From NCBI RefSeq assembly GCF_000018945.1, contig NC_011978.1:962729-1026728 (forward strand): a DNA stretch of 64,000 nucleotides. The letters are read 5' to 3'. Source of the stretch: Thermotoga neapolitana DSM 4359 (GTDB lineage Bacteria; Thermotogota; Thermotogae; Thermotogales; Thermotogaceae). The notes beneath the pieces were generated by a model, which was not told the DNA's origin, did not search any database, and saw only the letters and a program-made list of their open reading frames with translations. The stretch's first letter is position 1. Each line of letters opens with the position of its first letter. A program made the translations under genes and the position numbers. Below, piece by piece: positions 49,393 through 58,806 of this stretch.

Positions 49393-50571
49393 ATGGCGGA
49401 AAAGAAGGAAGCAATCATGAAAGATGAACAGATCACTGAAAATGAACAGGAAAAGAAGTTCCCACCCCAGATAGAAAAGCGGATAAAGAAACTCATAAAC
49501 CAGGGAAAGAAGAAAGGATACATCACCTATGAAGACATAGACAAGGCGTTTCCTCCAAATTACGAGGAGTTCGATACGAACCTGATAGAAAAGATATACG
49601 AAGAACTTGAAAAGCACGGAATAAACATAGTCGAGAGTGATTCAGAAGAGGAAACAGAAACTTCCACAGAAGAACTTGAAGAACTCCTTGAAAAGGAATC
49701 ACCCGAAATACACGACGCCAGCAACGTGAGGGATTCCATAAAGATGTACCTCAAAGAAATTGGCAAGATACCGCTTCTCACACCGGCTCAGGAAAGAGAA
49801 CTTGCAAGACGAGCTCAAATGGGTGACAAGAAGGCCAAGGAAAAGCTCATAACGTCGAATTTGAGGCTAGTTGTCAGCATCGCAAAGCGTTACATGGGTC
49901 GTGGACTTTCTTTCCAGGATCTGATACAGGAAGGAAACATCGGACTTCTCAAAGCGGTGGAAAAATTCGACTGGAGGAAGGGTTACAAGTTCAGCACGTA
50001 CGCTACCTGGTGGATCCGACAGGCTATTACAAGGGCAATAGCAGACCAGGCAAGAACTATCAGAATCCCTGTTCACATGGTTGAAACGATAAACAAGTTG
50101 AACAGGCTGAGAAGAGAATACTACCAGAAATACGGAGAGGAACCATCTGTGGAGGAACTTGCCAAGATGATGGGGAAACCACCAGAAAAGATAAAGGAGA
50201 TACTCGAAGCGGCAAAAGAAACCATTTCGCTCGAGTCTCCGATTGGTGAAGATGAAGACTCCTCTATAGAAGATTTCGTGGCGGACGAATCGGTGCCTTC
50301 TCCAAAGAAAGAGGCCATGAGGATGCTCATGCGCGAAGAACTGGAAAAAGTTCTGAAAACCCTCAGTCCAAGAGAAGCCATGGTTCTCAGGATGAGGTAT
50401 GGTCTGCTCGATGGGAAGCCAAAAACACTGGAAGAAGTGGGACAGTATTTCAACGTCACAAGGGAAAGGATCAGACAGATCGAAGTCAAGGCCCTTCGAA
50501 AGTTGAGACATCCTTCAAGAAGCAAATACTTGAAATCTCTGCTTTCATTGATGGATGAAAACGAAGGGTGA
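49393..50571 (+). CDS. rpoD: Primary sigma factor (sigma-A)
   Basis: The housekeeping sigma factor. The 392-residue protein has a short region 1.1-like N-terminus (to about residue 80), an acidic stretch rich in Glu, region 1.2, region 2 with [37 protein letters not shown] and [17 protein letters not shown], region 3, and region 4 with [18 protein letters not shown] and [22 protein letters not shown], the -35-binding helix. It follows dnaG by 4 bases, as in the E. coli rpsU-dnaG-rpoD operon. The stop lies inside the terminator stem. Confidence 0.97.
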   Translation: MAEKKEAIMKDEQITENEQEKKFPPQIEKRIKKLINQGKKKGYITYEDIDKAFPPNYEEFDTNLIEKIYEELEKHGINIVESDSEEETETSTEELEELLEKESPEIHDASNVRDSIKMYLKEIGKIPLLTPAQERELARRAQMGDKKAKEKLITSNLRLVVSIAKRYMGRGLSFQDLIQEGNIGLLKAVEKFDWRKGYKFSTYATWWIRQAITRAIADQARTIRIPVHMVETINKLNRLRREYYQKYGEEPSVEELAKMMGKPPEKIKEILEAAKETISLESPIGEDEDSSIEDFVADESVPSPKKEAMRMLMREELEKVLKTLSPREAMVLRMRYGLLDGKPKTLEEVGQYFNVTRERIRQIEVKALRKLRHPSRSKYLKSLLSLMDENEG

Positions 50572-50592
50572 GCGAAAGCTCACCCTTCATTT
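50564..50592. terminator. Bidirectional terminator between rpoD and mfd
   Basis: A perfect 10-bp stem (50564-50573 with 50578-50587) with a GAAA tetraloop. Rightward it is followed by CATTTTTC, leftward by CGTTTTC, so it can stop both converging operons. Both stop codons (rpoD 50569-50571, mfd 50580-50582) lie within the stem. Confidence 0.85.
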
Positions 50593-53267
50593 TTCAAAAT
50601 CTTCAGAAGATACTCTATCGGATCACCCCTTTTGTACAGGACGACAGTACCGGATCTTGGATTGTACCCTGGATGTTTCAAAAGTGGAGAATTTTTACCC
50701 GGAAGGAGTTCCACCATGAAGTGGTCGAATCTGATTTTTCTTATACCCAGTTTTGATGCTCTTATTCTTATTCTGAAGTAATCCAGAAGCAGTTTCACCT
50801 CTTCTGGCGGCTCTCCGAATCGATCCCTCATTTCTTCCAGTATCTCTTCTATTTCCCCCTCTTCAGAAGCGGACGCAAGTCTTCTGTACATTCTCAGTCT
50901 TTCCACGGGGTTTGAAATGTAATCCTCAGGTATGAAGAACCTGCCTGGAGGATTTTCTATCTCAATTTGAACGGTGTGCTTTCTCTCTACCCGTTTTTTC
51001 TTCACCTTTGTCACAGTTTCCCTCAGGATTTCGTTGTACAGTTTCAAACCAATGGAGATGATGTTTCCGTGCTGCTCCAGTCCCAGAACATCTCCGATAC
51101 CCCGCATCTCCATGTCTTTCATGGCAATCTGCAGACCACTGCCTGGACCTGTGTGTGCCTTGAGCACCCTGAGTCTTTCCAGAGCACTTTTTGGAACCCC
51201 TTTTGGATACAGAAAGTACGCGAAAGCCCTCCTATCACTCCTTCCCACCCTTCCCCTGAGCTGATAGAGCTGGGCAAGACCGTACCTGTGAGCATCGTCG
51301 ACGATCAGCGTGTTGGCGTTCGGTATATCAACGCCGTTTTCGATGATCGTTGTACACAAAAGAACGTCGATGTTTCCACTGTAGAACTCATGAACGACCT
51401 TTTCCATGACTCTTCTGGACATCTTACCGTGTGCCATTGCTATTCTGAGTTCTGGAAACATCCTCTTCAGGTTTTCGAGCACCTCTGGAAGTTCTTCCAC
51501 CCTGTTGTGGACGTAGATCACCTGTCCTCCTCTGTTCACCTCTCTCACGACGGCCCCTTTCACCAGTTCTTCGTTGTATTCAGCAATGTAAACGTGCACA
51601 GGTTTTCGACCAGGTGGAGGAGCGTTTATCACAGAAAGGTCCTTCATCCCGGAGAGCGCCATGTGGAGCGTTCGCGGAATTGGCGTGGCACTCAGGGAGA
51701 GAACGTTCACAGAAAGTCTCATCTTTTTGAATTTTTCTTTCTGTTCAACACCGAACTTTTGTTCCTCGTCGATGATGACGAGTCCAAGATCTGAAAATTC
51801 CACTCTTTCGTTCAAAAGAGCATGCGTTCCTATTACGACGTCTATTTCACCCTTTTTCAGTCCTTCCAGTATCTCTTTTCTTTCCCGCAGCGTTCTGGAA
51901 CTGTCGAGAAGTTCAACTCTAACACCGAAAGGCTCGAGTCTTTCTTTGAAGTTCTCATAGTGCTGTCTGGCAAGCACAGTGGTGGGAACAAGTACTGCCA
52001 CCTGTTTCCCGGATACCACAGCGCGAAAGGCAGCACGAAGTGCCACTTCCGTTTTGCCCACTCCAGCATCACCACATAACAGTCTGTCCATGGGTTTCTC
52101 CGATGACAGGTCAGTCAGAACTTCTTCTATGCATTTCTGCTGGTCAGGGGTTTCTATGTATGGAAAGGTTTCCGCGAATTTTTCTTCCAGTTCGGGATCA
52201 CCGGGAAGTAGTGTTCCTCTCACTTCTTCTCTCTTCAGGTAAAGTTCAACGAGTTCTCGTACCCTTTTTTCGATGTCTTCCCGTACTTTTTTCAGCGTTC
52301 TCTTCCATCTTCCCCTGTTCAATCTGTCGAGTTTTACCTGAGATGGGTCACCTATGTATCTGTGTACCCTGTCAATTTTTTCAACTGGAACATAAAGAAC
52401 CGCATCTTCGTACTTCAGTTTTAGATAGTCCCGCTCTCCAAGAACACTCTTCAATCTGATCATGCCTTCGAAGATGGCGATTCCGTGTTCTTTGTGAACG
52501 ACGAGTTCTCCCTCTTCTATTTCGTCGATGTCCACCAGGGGAAGCGATCTCTCCTCGATACCAGAAGAGACGGTTGCACCGGCGGATGTCTTCTCCACGT
52601 TTTTCAGAACTCTTTCCAGGACACCTTCATCGAAGAACAGATCGTATTTTTCCTTTAATAGGTCTTTCAACTCTTTTCTTATCTTTCGGTATTCCGTCAG
52701 GGCTTTCTCCAGATTCTCACAGGTGAAACGTACATCCTTTACAAAGTCGAGCAGTGAACTGTCTCCGTATTCATCGAGAAAGGGTAGAATATAAACCTCG
52801 TCGACTTTCTGGAAAGATCTCTGAGTGGAAACATCGAAGAATCTGATGTCTTCCACGACTTCTCCAAAGAGTTCTATCCTCACGGGAAAGTCGTATCCTG
52901 GAGAGAAGATGTCCAGGATTCCACCTCTGATGGAGAACTCCCCCGGCATTTGAACGGTGAAGGTCCTTTCGTATCCCATTTCCACGAACCTTTCGGGGGA
53001 AAGATAGAACGAAGCAGAACGTCTGACTTCGATGGTTCTTTCCTTCAAAGATTCCGGTGAGAAAATCTTTTCGGTAAGGGCTTTCAGGGTGGTGACGATT
53101 TTTAGATTTTCACCTTTGAGAAGCCTCCAGAGGATCTCCATCCTCTTCTTTTTCACTTCAGGTGATAGAGGAACATCTTCGAGAGGCAGGTTGTCTCTCG
53201 AGGGATAGAAGAGATATCCTTCTAGATGTATCTCTCTTTCATTTGGAACCAGAAGTATTTCAACCAT
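50580..53267 (-). CDS. mfd: Transcription-repair coupling factor Mfd (N-terminally short)
   Basis: Mfd removes stalled RNA polymerase from DNA lesions and recruits UvrA. The 895-residue protein has the polymerase-interaction (CarD-like) domain EGELVVHKEHGIAIFEGM, the translocase with GDAGVGKTEVALRAAFRA (Walker A), VIIDEEQKFGVEQKEKF (Walker B), LSATPIPRTLHMALSGM, and the QLRGRVGRSDRRAFAY motif VI, then a TRCF C-terminal domain. Full-length Mfd is about 1150 residues; about 250 residues of the N-terminal UvrB-like part are absent. The ATG overlaps the TPR gene by 8 bases. Confidence 0.95.
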   Translation of the reverse strand: MVEILLVPNEREIHLEGYLFYPSRDNLPLEDVPLSPEVKKKRMEILWRLLKGENLKIVTTLKALTEKIFSPESLKERTIEVRRSASFYLSPERFVEMGYERTFTVQMPGEFSIRGGILDIFSPGYDFPVRIELFGEVVEDIRFFDVSTQRSFQKVDEVYILPFLDEYGDSSLLDFVKDVRFTCENLEKALTEYRKIRKELKDLLKEKYDLFFDEGVLERVLKNVEKTSAGATVSSGIEERSLPLVDIDEIEEGELVVHKEHGIAIFEGMIRLKSVLGERDYLKLKYEDAVLYVPVEKIDRVHRYIGDPSQVKLDRLNRGRWKRTLKKVREDIEKRVRELVELYLKREEVRGTLLPGDPELEEKFAETFPYIETPDQQKCIEEVLTDLSSEKPMDRLLCGDAGVGKTEVALRAAFRAVVSGKQVAVLVPTTVLARQHYENFKERLEPFGVRVELLDSSRTLRERKEILEGLKKGEIDVVIGTHALLNERVEFSDLGLVIIDEEQKFGVEQKEKFKKMRLSVNVLSLSATPIPRTLHMALSGMKDLSVINAPPPGRKPVHVYIAEYNEELVKGAVVREVNRGGQVIYVHNRVEELPEVLENLKRMFPELRIAMAHGKMSRRVMEKVVHEFYSGNIDVLLCTTIIENGVDIPNANTLIVDDAHRYGLAQLYQLRGRVGRSDRRAFAYFLYPKGVPKSALERLRVLKAHTGPGSGLQIAMKDMEMRGIGDVLGLEQHGNIISIGLKLYNEILRETVTKVKKKRVERKHTVQIEIENPPGRFFIPEDYISNPVERLRMYRRLASASEEGEIEEILEEMRDRFGEPPEEVKLLLDYFRIRIRASKLGIRKIRFDHFMVELLPGKNSPLLKHPGYNPRSGTVVLYKRGDPIEYLLKILKNEG

Positions 53268-53682
53268 CTTTCAACAGATCTTTCACGAGTTTCCTTTCAT
53301 CATCACTGAGACCCTCAAAAGGATTGGGAAGGTTGAGTTTTACCCTGCACAGGGCCTTCACGATTTTCAACTTCGGGTCCTTTAAACCGAGATTCTCTGC
53401 TTTTTTCAACAGGTTCAGCGCTTCAAAATACTTTCCCATCTGATAATAGGTACACCCCATGTTGAACAGAGCTTCTGCGCTCTTTGGATTTATCTCCATA
53501 GCCCTTTTATAGCTTTCCATGGCTTTTGCCAGGAGATTCTTTCTCCTGTATATGTTTCCGATGTTGATCCACACTTCAGCAGATGGTTCTTTCTCAACCA
53601 GTTTCAAGAACTTTTCCAGGGCGCTATCCAGTTTTCCGCTCTTCATATCGAGGTACGCTTCTTCGAACTCATTTGAGTTCAA
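53260..53682 (-). CDS. Small TPR-repeat protein
   Basis: A 140-residue protein with about three tetratricopeptide repeats: AYLDMKSGKLDSALEKFLKLVEKEP, VWINIGNIYRRKNLLAKAMESYKRAMEINP and ALFNMGCTYYQMGKYFEALNLLKKA follow the TPR pattern of Gly8, Ala20 and Pro32. No signal peptide, so it is cytoplasmic and probably a protein-interaction adaptor. TTG 53682 follows AAGGTGATAGAAC and overlaps the previous gene by 14 bases. It lies between a secreted repeat protein and mfd; no partner is known. Confidence 0.85.
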   Translation of the reverse strand: MNSNEFEEAYLDMKSGKLDSALEKFLKLVEKEPSAEVWINIGNIYRRKNLLAKAMESYKRAMEINPKSAEALFNMGCTYYQMGKYFEALNLLKKAENLGLKDPKLKIVKALCRVKLNLPNPFEGLSDDERKLVKDLLKDG

Positions 53683-55255
53683 GTTCTATCACCTTCTTTG
53701 TGACATAAACGGTGTCCGAATAGTTCATCTCAGGTGTTCTGAAGGCCGCAGAGATGGGGATGATTTCCTCAGTGATGGGTTTGACGTAGGAAAAGCTGAA
53801 CACCCAGAGGTTGTGATTCAGAAAGTGTGGCGTCCCCACTCCTCCACCCGACCTGTAGCAAAACTCCTTCAGTCCAGGTGGTGCATCGGGCGTGGAGTGG
53901 AGTTTGACGTTTTTCAGTTTCAGAACGGCGAGTTGTTCGTTTGAAAAGTTCGTATCGGGTGGCACCAGCACGCAGTATCCTTTTCTGTCGTTCATCCGGT
54001 ATATCTTTTCTGAAAGAAATTCCTCATCACTTATGTAGAATGTATACTCCCTCGTTTTGTAGGACACCTCAAAAGGAACTCGACCGCGTGCTTCAAGTAA
54101 ATCTGAAAAGAGATGAACAAGGTCTATATCTCTCCCAAAGGCATTTTCCACTCTCGCATAGAGGAGCATCCTGTCAGTTGTGAATTCAAAAGAATCAATG
54201 TGTACGAATATCGGCTCTGAGGATTTCAGGATACTGATCTCTATCCTGTGGTTCTGCCAGTCCATTCCAAAAAGATAGGGATAGTCGTATTCTATGTTCA
54301 CATACTGAGGAACTGATCTGATCTTCAGGAGTTTTCTTCCGTCGAAGTGGTAGATCGTTCCAAACTGGTCGAGTAAAAGGTACGATCCATCGTAGAACAT
54401 CTCAAAAGAACGTGTTGGAACGGGAAGGGAGATCCTTTGCTGTTCTCCACCGTCAACGTTTGTCACTATGAGAGAGTTGCTCCAGGTATCAAGAACTATT
54501 ACCCGATTTCTGTAAACTTCTGCATCCGTGATCAGTGGATTGCCACCGAGTGGTATTTCATCAAAACCGCTGTTTTTCATCAGAACTATCCTGTTTACAT
54601 CAGCCAGCACGAACTCTCCTGAGTCCAGAATCCCTGCTCCAATAGGATGAAGAAACGATCCTATCTTTTCCTCGTTCCGGTAGACATCCCCATTTTCTGA
54701 GATCAGAAAGATGTTTCCTTCTCTGTCCACGAAAGCCTGCTCTGGTCGAAACGAAAGATTCTTCACTCTGTAAGTATATCCATCGGTTTCTATCAAACGG
54801 CTGTTCGGTGGATCGACGACGTAGATGGTTTTTCCCAGAACGGCTACATCTGTTGGGGAAAAGAAATATTCAACTCCATTTTTGAATCCATCCAGAGTAC
54901 GAAGGGTTTTCATATAGAAGGAACCTGTTTTTTTGCCCTGAAGGATGAATTCGAGGTTGTGAACAAGCGAAAGAACTTCCGGCTGATCTGGAACAACAAC
55001 AAGAAGATTCTTCAGATCTTCATAGGCCTCTCTGACACGCCCGGTTTCTATCATCAACTTCGCCCTCAAATACCAGAACTCCGCCAGATCCTCTGCCGGA
55101 ACAGGCTTGTAGAAGATCTCCTCCATCTTCTGCAAGGCGGAGTCCACATTTCCCTTTGCCCATTCCACTATCGTCTCTGAGAACATTTCCCTGACACTCT
55201 GTGGAAAGACAGCAAGAGTTATGAGTAAGAAAAAAAGAACGATGTGTTTTTTCAC
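53669..55255 (-). CDS. Secreted protein with TPR-like start and beta-propeller-like repeats, unknown
   Basis: I do not recognise a named family. The 528-residue protein has a signal peptide (MKKHIVLFFLLITLAVFPQS), a helical TPR-like part (about residues 25-105, with EFWYLRAKLMIETGRVREAYEDL), then a beta-rich part to about residue 340 with repeated segments such as FSPTDVAVLGKTIYVVDPPN, QAFVDREGNIFLISENGD and ILDSGEFVLADVNRIVLM, resembling NHL or six-bladed propeller repeats. The rest is a beta-sandwich-like tail. It should act outside the cytoplasmic membrane. GTG 55255 follows AGGTGAAACC, 4 bases after plsY. Confidence 0.75.
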   Translation of the reverse strand: MKKHIVLFFLLITLAVFPQSVREMFSETIVEWAKGNVDSALQKMEEIFYKPVPAEDLAEFWYLRAKLMIETGRVREAYEDLKNLLVVVPDQPEVLSLVHNLEFILQGKKTGSFYMKTLRTLDGFKNGVEYFFSPTDVAVLGKTIYVVDPPNSRLIETDGYTYRVKNLSFRPEQAFVDREGNIFLISENGDVYRNEEKIGSFLHPIGAGILDSGEFVLADVNRIVLMKNSGFDEIPLGGNPLITDAEVYRNRVIVLDTWSNSLIVTNVDGGEQQRISLPVPTRSFEMFYDGSYLLLDQFGTIYHFDGRKLLKIRSVPQYVNIEYDYPYLFGMDWQNHRIEISILKSSEPIFVHIDSFEFTTDRMLLYARVENAFGRDIDLVHLFSDLLEARGRVPFEVSYKTREYTFYISDEEFLSEKIYRMNDRKGYCVLVPPDTNFSNEQLAVLKLKNVKLHSTPDAPPGLKEFCYRSGGGVGTPHFLNHNLWVFSFSYVKPITEEIIPISAAFRTPEMNYSDTVYVTKKVIELELK

Positions 55256-55259
55256 GGTT

Positions 55260-55850
55260 TCACCTCTTGAAGAGGGTCACCTTTCTTTCTGTTCCAGAGA
55301 GGAGTCTCTGTATGTTCTCCGAGTGACGAAGGGTTGACAGAACGGCGAGTATCAGGATCAACATACCGGCGTCGTAACCCTTCAAGAGATACCCCAGGAG
55401 TGCAGAAGTGTAAAGTCCAATGAGAGATCCAAGGGAAGCGTAACCGGTGATCATCACCACGAAGAACCAAACGAGGGAAAACACAACTCCCGTGGGCCAT
55501 GACAGATAGAAGATGACACCGAGCGTTGAGGCAACGCCCTTTCCTCCCTTAAACTTCATGAAGACAGGAAAGTCGTGACCAAGGACGGTCAAAATCGCCG
55601 TCAGGGAAACAAGTTTTGGATTCCCGGAAATATACCCTGCCAGGAAGGCGGGGAAAAATCCTTTCAAAGCATCAAGCAAAAGGCAGAGTCCACCAACCAC
55701 AGGTCCTGTTGTTCTGATCGCGTTCGTTGCCCCTACGTTCCCACTTCCGACTTTTCTCACGTCCACACCCTTGAGCCACTTTGGAATCAGGTAACTGAAG
55801 GGAATCGATCCTATCAGATATCCAAGCAGGGGAAGAACCCACCATTCCAC
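55260..55850 (-). CDS. plsY: Acyl-phosphate:glycerol-3-phosphate acyltransferase PlsY
   Basis: PlsY makes lysophosphatidic acid from acyl phosphate and glycerol 3-phosphate at the membrane. The 196-residue protein has several hydrophobic helices and the three family motifs: GSIPFSYLI, GSGNVGATNAIRT and FKGGKGVAS. GTG 55850 follows GCAGGTGATAGC. It is 4 bases after der and co-transcribed with it. The partner PlsX is not in the window. Confidence 0.94.
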   Translation of the reverse strand: MEWWVLPLLGYLIGSIPFSYLIPKWLKGVDVRKVGSGNVGATNAIRTTGPVVGGLCLLLDALKGFFPAFLAGYISGNPKLVSLTAILTVLGHDFPVFMKFKGGKGVASTLGVIFYLSWPTGVVFSLVWFFVVMITGYASLGSLIGLYTSALLGYLLKGYDAGMLILILAVLSTLRHSENIQRLLSGTERKVTLFKR

Positions 55851-55854
55851 GCTA

Positions 55855-57174
55855 TCACCTGCTCTTTTTGAATTTCAGGAATATGGGGGATCCCTCAAAC
55901 GGGAACACGTATTCTCTGATCAACCTTCTCAGAAAGACTTTCTGTGGTTCTTTGATCTTTTCTGTGTTGTTCACGAAGAACAGAAAGGTGGGTGGTTTTA
56001 TGTCAACCTGGAGCCCAAAGAAGATCTTAAGACCGCGCGGCAGGTTGGTGAACGCCAGTACCTTCTGAAGAGCAGAGTTCAGGGCACTGGAAGGTACTTT
56101 GGTCGTGTAGGAAGAGTACGCCAGGTTGATGGCATCGATTATCTTTTCCACTCCCCATCCTTTGTCCGCAGAAGTGAATATCAGAGGACTGTAGTCAACA
56201 AAGTAAAGTTTTTCCCTGAAGAGTTTTGTGAATTCATCGTATCTCTTCTCACGATGTTCCACCAGGTCCCATTTGTTGAACACAACAACGCTCGCTTTTC
56301 CCTTTCTTTCAACCAGACCCGCTATTCTCTGATCCTGTCTTGTGATACCCTGTGTGGCATCGAGAACGATGACGGCGACATCTGCTCTCTCTATACTCTC
56401 AACAACTCTGTACGTACTGTACCTTTCCACAGTTTTTGGTTCTATTCTTGACTTCCTTCTGAGCCCTGCCGTGTCCACGAAGATGTATTTTTTTCCATCG
56501 ATGAACACTTCGTCATCCACGGGATCTCTGGTGGTTCCGGGAATTGGTGAAACCAGTGCCCGTTCTTTGTTCAAAATTGCGTTGAAAAGAGTGGATTTTC
56601 CAACGTTCGGACGTCCAACGATGGCGATCTTTATCGCTTCGGTTATCTCTGGTTTCGTTTCTAGATCCAGGCCCTTTTCCTCCAGTTTCTGAATGATCTT
56701 TTCCATCAGTGTATCGAGGTTGATACTGTGTTCGGCCGAGACAGGTATGGGATCCCCGAATCCCAGTCTGTAGAGTTCTGGTTTTATCTCCCTTTCAAAC
56801 CTGCGCTGATTCTCCGTTTTGTTTGCCACCAGAATAACATCCACTCCCGATTTCCTGAGAAAATCGGCAAGGGACTCGTCTTCTTTCGTTATACCGTTTT
56901 TTCCATCGACGACGAACAGAACAAGGTCCGCTTCCCTGATCATGTTCAGGGTCACTTCTTTCATCTTCTTCGAGATCACGTCCTGTGGGTTGTCGAACAC
57001 ACCACACGTGTCAACCAGTCTGAAGGTTTTTCCGTACCATTCCACAGTATCTTGAACGGGGTCACGAGTGACCCCTTCTTCATCCTCAACGATCGCCTTT
57101 CTCTTTCTCACCAGTTTGTTGAAAAGAGTAGACTTTCCAACGTTGGGTTTTCCAACAATCAAAACGGTTGCCAT
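55855..57174 (-). CDS. der: Double-domain GTPase Der (EngA)
   Basis: Der is an essential 50S assembly GTPase with two tandem G domains. The 439-residue protein shows G domain 1 with VGKPNVGKSTLFNKL and VDTCGVFDNP, G domain 2 with VGRPNVGKSTLFNAI and VDTAGLRRKSRIEPKTVERYS, NKWD, and a C-terminal KH-like domain from about residue 350. It begins 3 bases after the rpsA stop. A der-plsY order is common in bacteria. Confidence 0.96.
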   Translation of the reverse strand: MATVLIVGKPNVGKSTLFNKLVRKRKAIVEDEEGVTRDPVQDTVEWYGKTFRLVDTCGVFDNPQDVISKKMKEVTLNMIREADLVLFVVDGKNGITKEDESLADFLRKSGVDVILVANKTENQRRFEREIKPELYRLGFGDPIPVSAEHSINLDTLMEKIIQKLEEKGLDLETKPEITEAIKIAIVGRPNVGKSTLFNAILNKERALVSPIPGTTRDPVDDEVFIDGKKYIFVDTAGLRRKSRIEPKTVERYSTYRVVESIERADVAVIVLDATQGITRQDQRIAGLVERKGKASVVVFNKWDLVEHREKRYDEFTKLFREKLYFVDYSPLIFTSADKGWGVEKIIDAINLAYSSYTTKVPSSALNSALQKVLAFTNLPRGLKIFFGLQVDIKPPTFLFFVNNTEKIKEPQKVFLRRLIREYVFPFEGSPIFLKFKKSR

Positions 57175-57177
57175 ACT

Positions 57178-58806
57178 TCACTCTCCATTCTTCAACAGGT
57201 CACCAAGCGATTTCTGATAACTTTCTTCTTCCACCTTTTTCTTGTACTCCTCTATGTTCATCCTCTCTTCAAATCTTTTTTCGCTCAGGATCATTCTTCC
57301 ACCGAATATCTCATCTGGATCGATCCTGAGAACAACAAGGTTGAGCAACTTTCCTTCCTCAGGTTCACTGACAAGGTGGTTGTTCGGCACAAAACCTTCC
57401 ACGTCGTATTCTTCGACCTGAACGATCACACCCGAGTTCACAACCTTTTTCACGGTTCCCCTGACTATCGAATCTTTTTCCAACTCTTCCAGGGCACGTT
57501 TCCACGGGTTCTCCTGAGTCCTCTTTATACTCAGAGAAAGCCTTCTGTTTTCTTTGTCCAGGTTCATTATCTTCACTTTCACCTTTTCGCCCACTTTAAC
57601 GACCTCTTCCGGACTGTCGACCCTCTTCCAGGAAAGTTCAGAGATGGGGACAAAACCTTCAATTCCTTCCTCAAGTTCGACGAACACACCCTGTCTTATG
57701 ATGGAAATGACCCTTCCTGCCACCGTGTTTCCAACGTGGTATCTGTCTTCGATGTTCTCCCATGGATCTCCCTTTGCCTTTCTGTAGCTGAGGGTGAGCT
57801 TTCTGTTTTCTCTGTCCACGTTGATTACTTCAACTTTTACGAGATCACCAACTTTTACAACATCTTCCAGGTTCTTTCGGCTGTTTCCCCAGAAGACTTC
57901 CGAACGTGGAACAAGCCCTTCCACCCCAGGCTCGAGCCTCACAAAGAAACCGAACGGATGTATGGACGTGACTTCACCGCTCACAACTTTTCCAACGGGG
58001 TATTTTTCCTCCACTTTGTTCCAGGGATCAGGCATGAGTTGTTTCAGGCTGAGAACCACACTTCTTCTGTCTTTGTCCAGTTCGATGATCTTTGCTGTAA
58101 CTTTCTGACCAACCTGCACCACATCTTCAGGGGTGATTCTTGTGTCATAGCTGAGCTCACTTCTTGGAATGAAACCTCTTATTCCGTCTGAAACTTCAAC
58201 TTCAATCCCCGAAGGATTGATTCTTCTCACCGTGCATTCCACCACGTCTCCTGTTTTCTTTTCGGAGAAGAACTCATCTACTTTTCGCTCCTGTATGGCC
58301 TTTCTCGAGACCACGATTCTTGTTCCCCTGCGTGTATGAGCCATGTCCAATATGAGAACCTCTATCTCTTCTCTGGGGAAGGGTTCTTCTCTTTTCAGCA
58401 GAGAGTGCGATCCTGGCAAGAAGGCTGGCACCACTCCCTTTAACACCACGTTGTATCCACCTTTTGCCTGCGAAACGATTCGTGCTTTAACCGGTTTTCC
58501 TTCTTCGTAGAGTTTTCTCAATTCTTCCATTGTTTTTCTGAAGATGGGTCTTTTCTCTGAGAGTGTGGATCTTTCCTCGTAGTTCAGGTTCAATATTTGA
58601 AGGGTGAGTTCCTCCCCTATTTTGTAATCGTCCATCGGTCTTATCAGCTCACCCTCTGGAACGAAGCCTTCACTTTTTCCACCAAAATCCACTACGATAC
58701 CGTCCTCTTCCTTTCCGATGACCGTTCCTTTCACTATCTGACCCCTTCTGAACTCACCGGGTTCATACTGATTGAGAATTTCATCGTTGAATTCCATTGG
58801 TTCCAT
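57178..58806 (-). CDS. rpsA: Ribosomal protein S1
   Basis: S1 helps bind mRNA on the 30S subunit. The 542-residue protein is a string of six S1 (OB) domains; clear repeats are PGEFRRGQIVKGTVIGKEEDGIVVDFGGKSEGFVPEGEL (first), KTGDVVECTVRRINPSGIEVEV (third), YPVGKVVSGEVTSIHPFGFFVRL (fourth), YHVGNTVAGRVISIIRQGVFVEL (fifth) and EKDSIVRGTVKKVVNSGVIVQV (sixth), each at 75-95 residue spacing. ATG 58806 follows GGAGGGGAAGTACT and lies 26 bases inside ispH. Readings from 58842 have no ribosome site. Confidence 0.94.
   Translation of the reverse strand: MEPMEFNDEILNQYEPGEFRRGQIVKGTVIGKEEDGIVVDFGGKSEGFVPEGELIRPMDDYKIGEELTLQILNLNYEERSTLSEKRPIFRKTMEELRKLYEEGKPVKARIVSQAKGGYNVVLKGVVPAFLPGSHSLLKREEPFPREEIEVLILDMAHTRRGTRIVVSRKAIQERKVDEFFSEKKTGDVVECTVRRINPSGIEVEVSDGIRGFIPRSELSYDTRITPEDVVQVGQKVTAKIIELDKDRRSVVLSLKQLMPDPWNKVEEKYPVGKVVSGEVTSIHPFGFFVRLEPGVEGLVPRSEVFWGNSRKNLEDVVKVGDLVKVEVINVDRENRKLTLSYRKAKGDPWENIEDRYHVGNTVAGRVISIIRQGVFVELEEGIEGFVPISELSWKRVDSPEEVVKVGEKVKVKIMNLDKENRRLSLSIKRTQENPWKRALEELEKDSIVRGTVKKVVNSGVIVQVEEYDVEGFVPNNHLVSEPEEGKLLNLVVLRIDPDEIFGGRMILSEKRFEERMNIEEYKKKVEEESYQKSLGDLLKNGE

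Noticed and set aside
56728-58191. 487-codon open frame on the plus strand opposite der and rpsA
   Set aside because: It spans the junction of two well-supported minus-strand genes and gives a His/Phe-rich product with no family marks.
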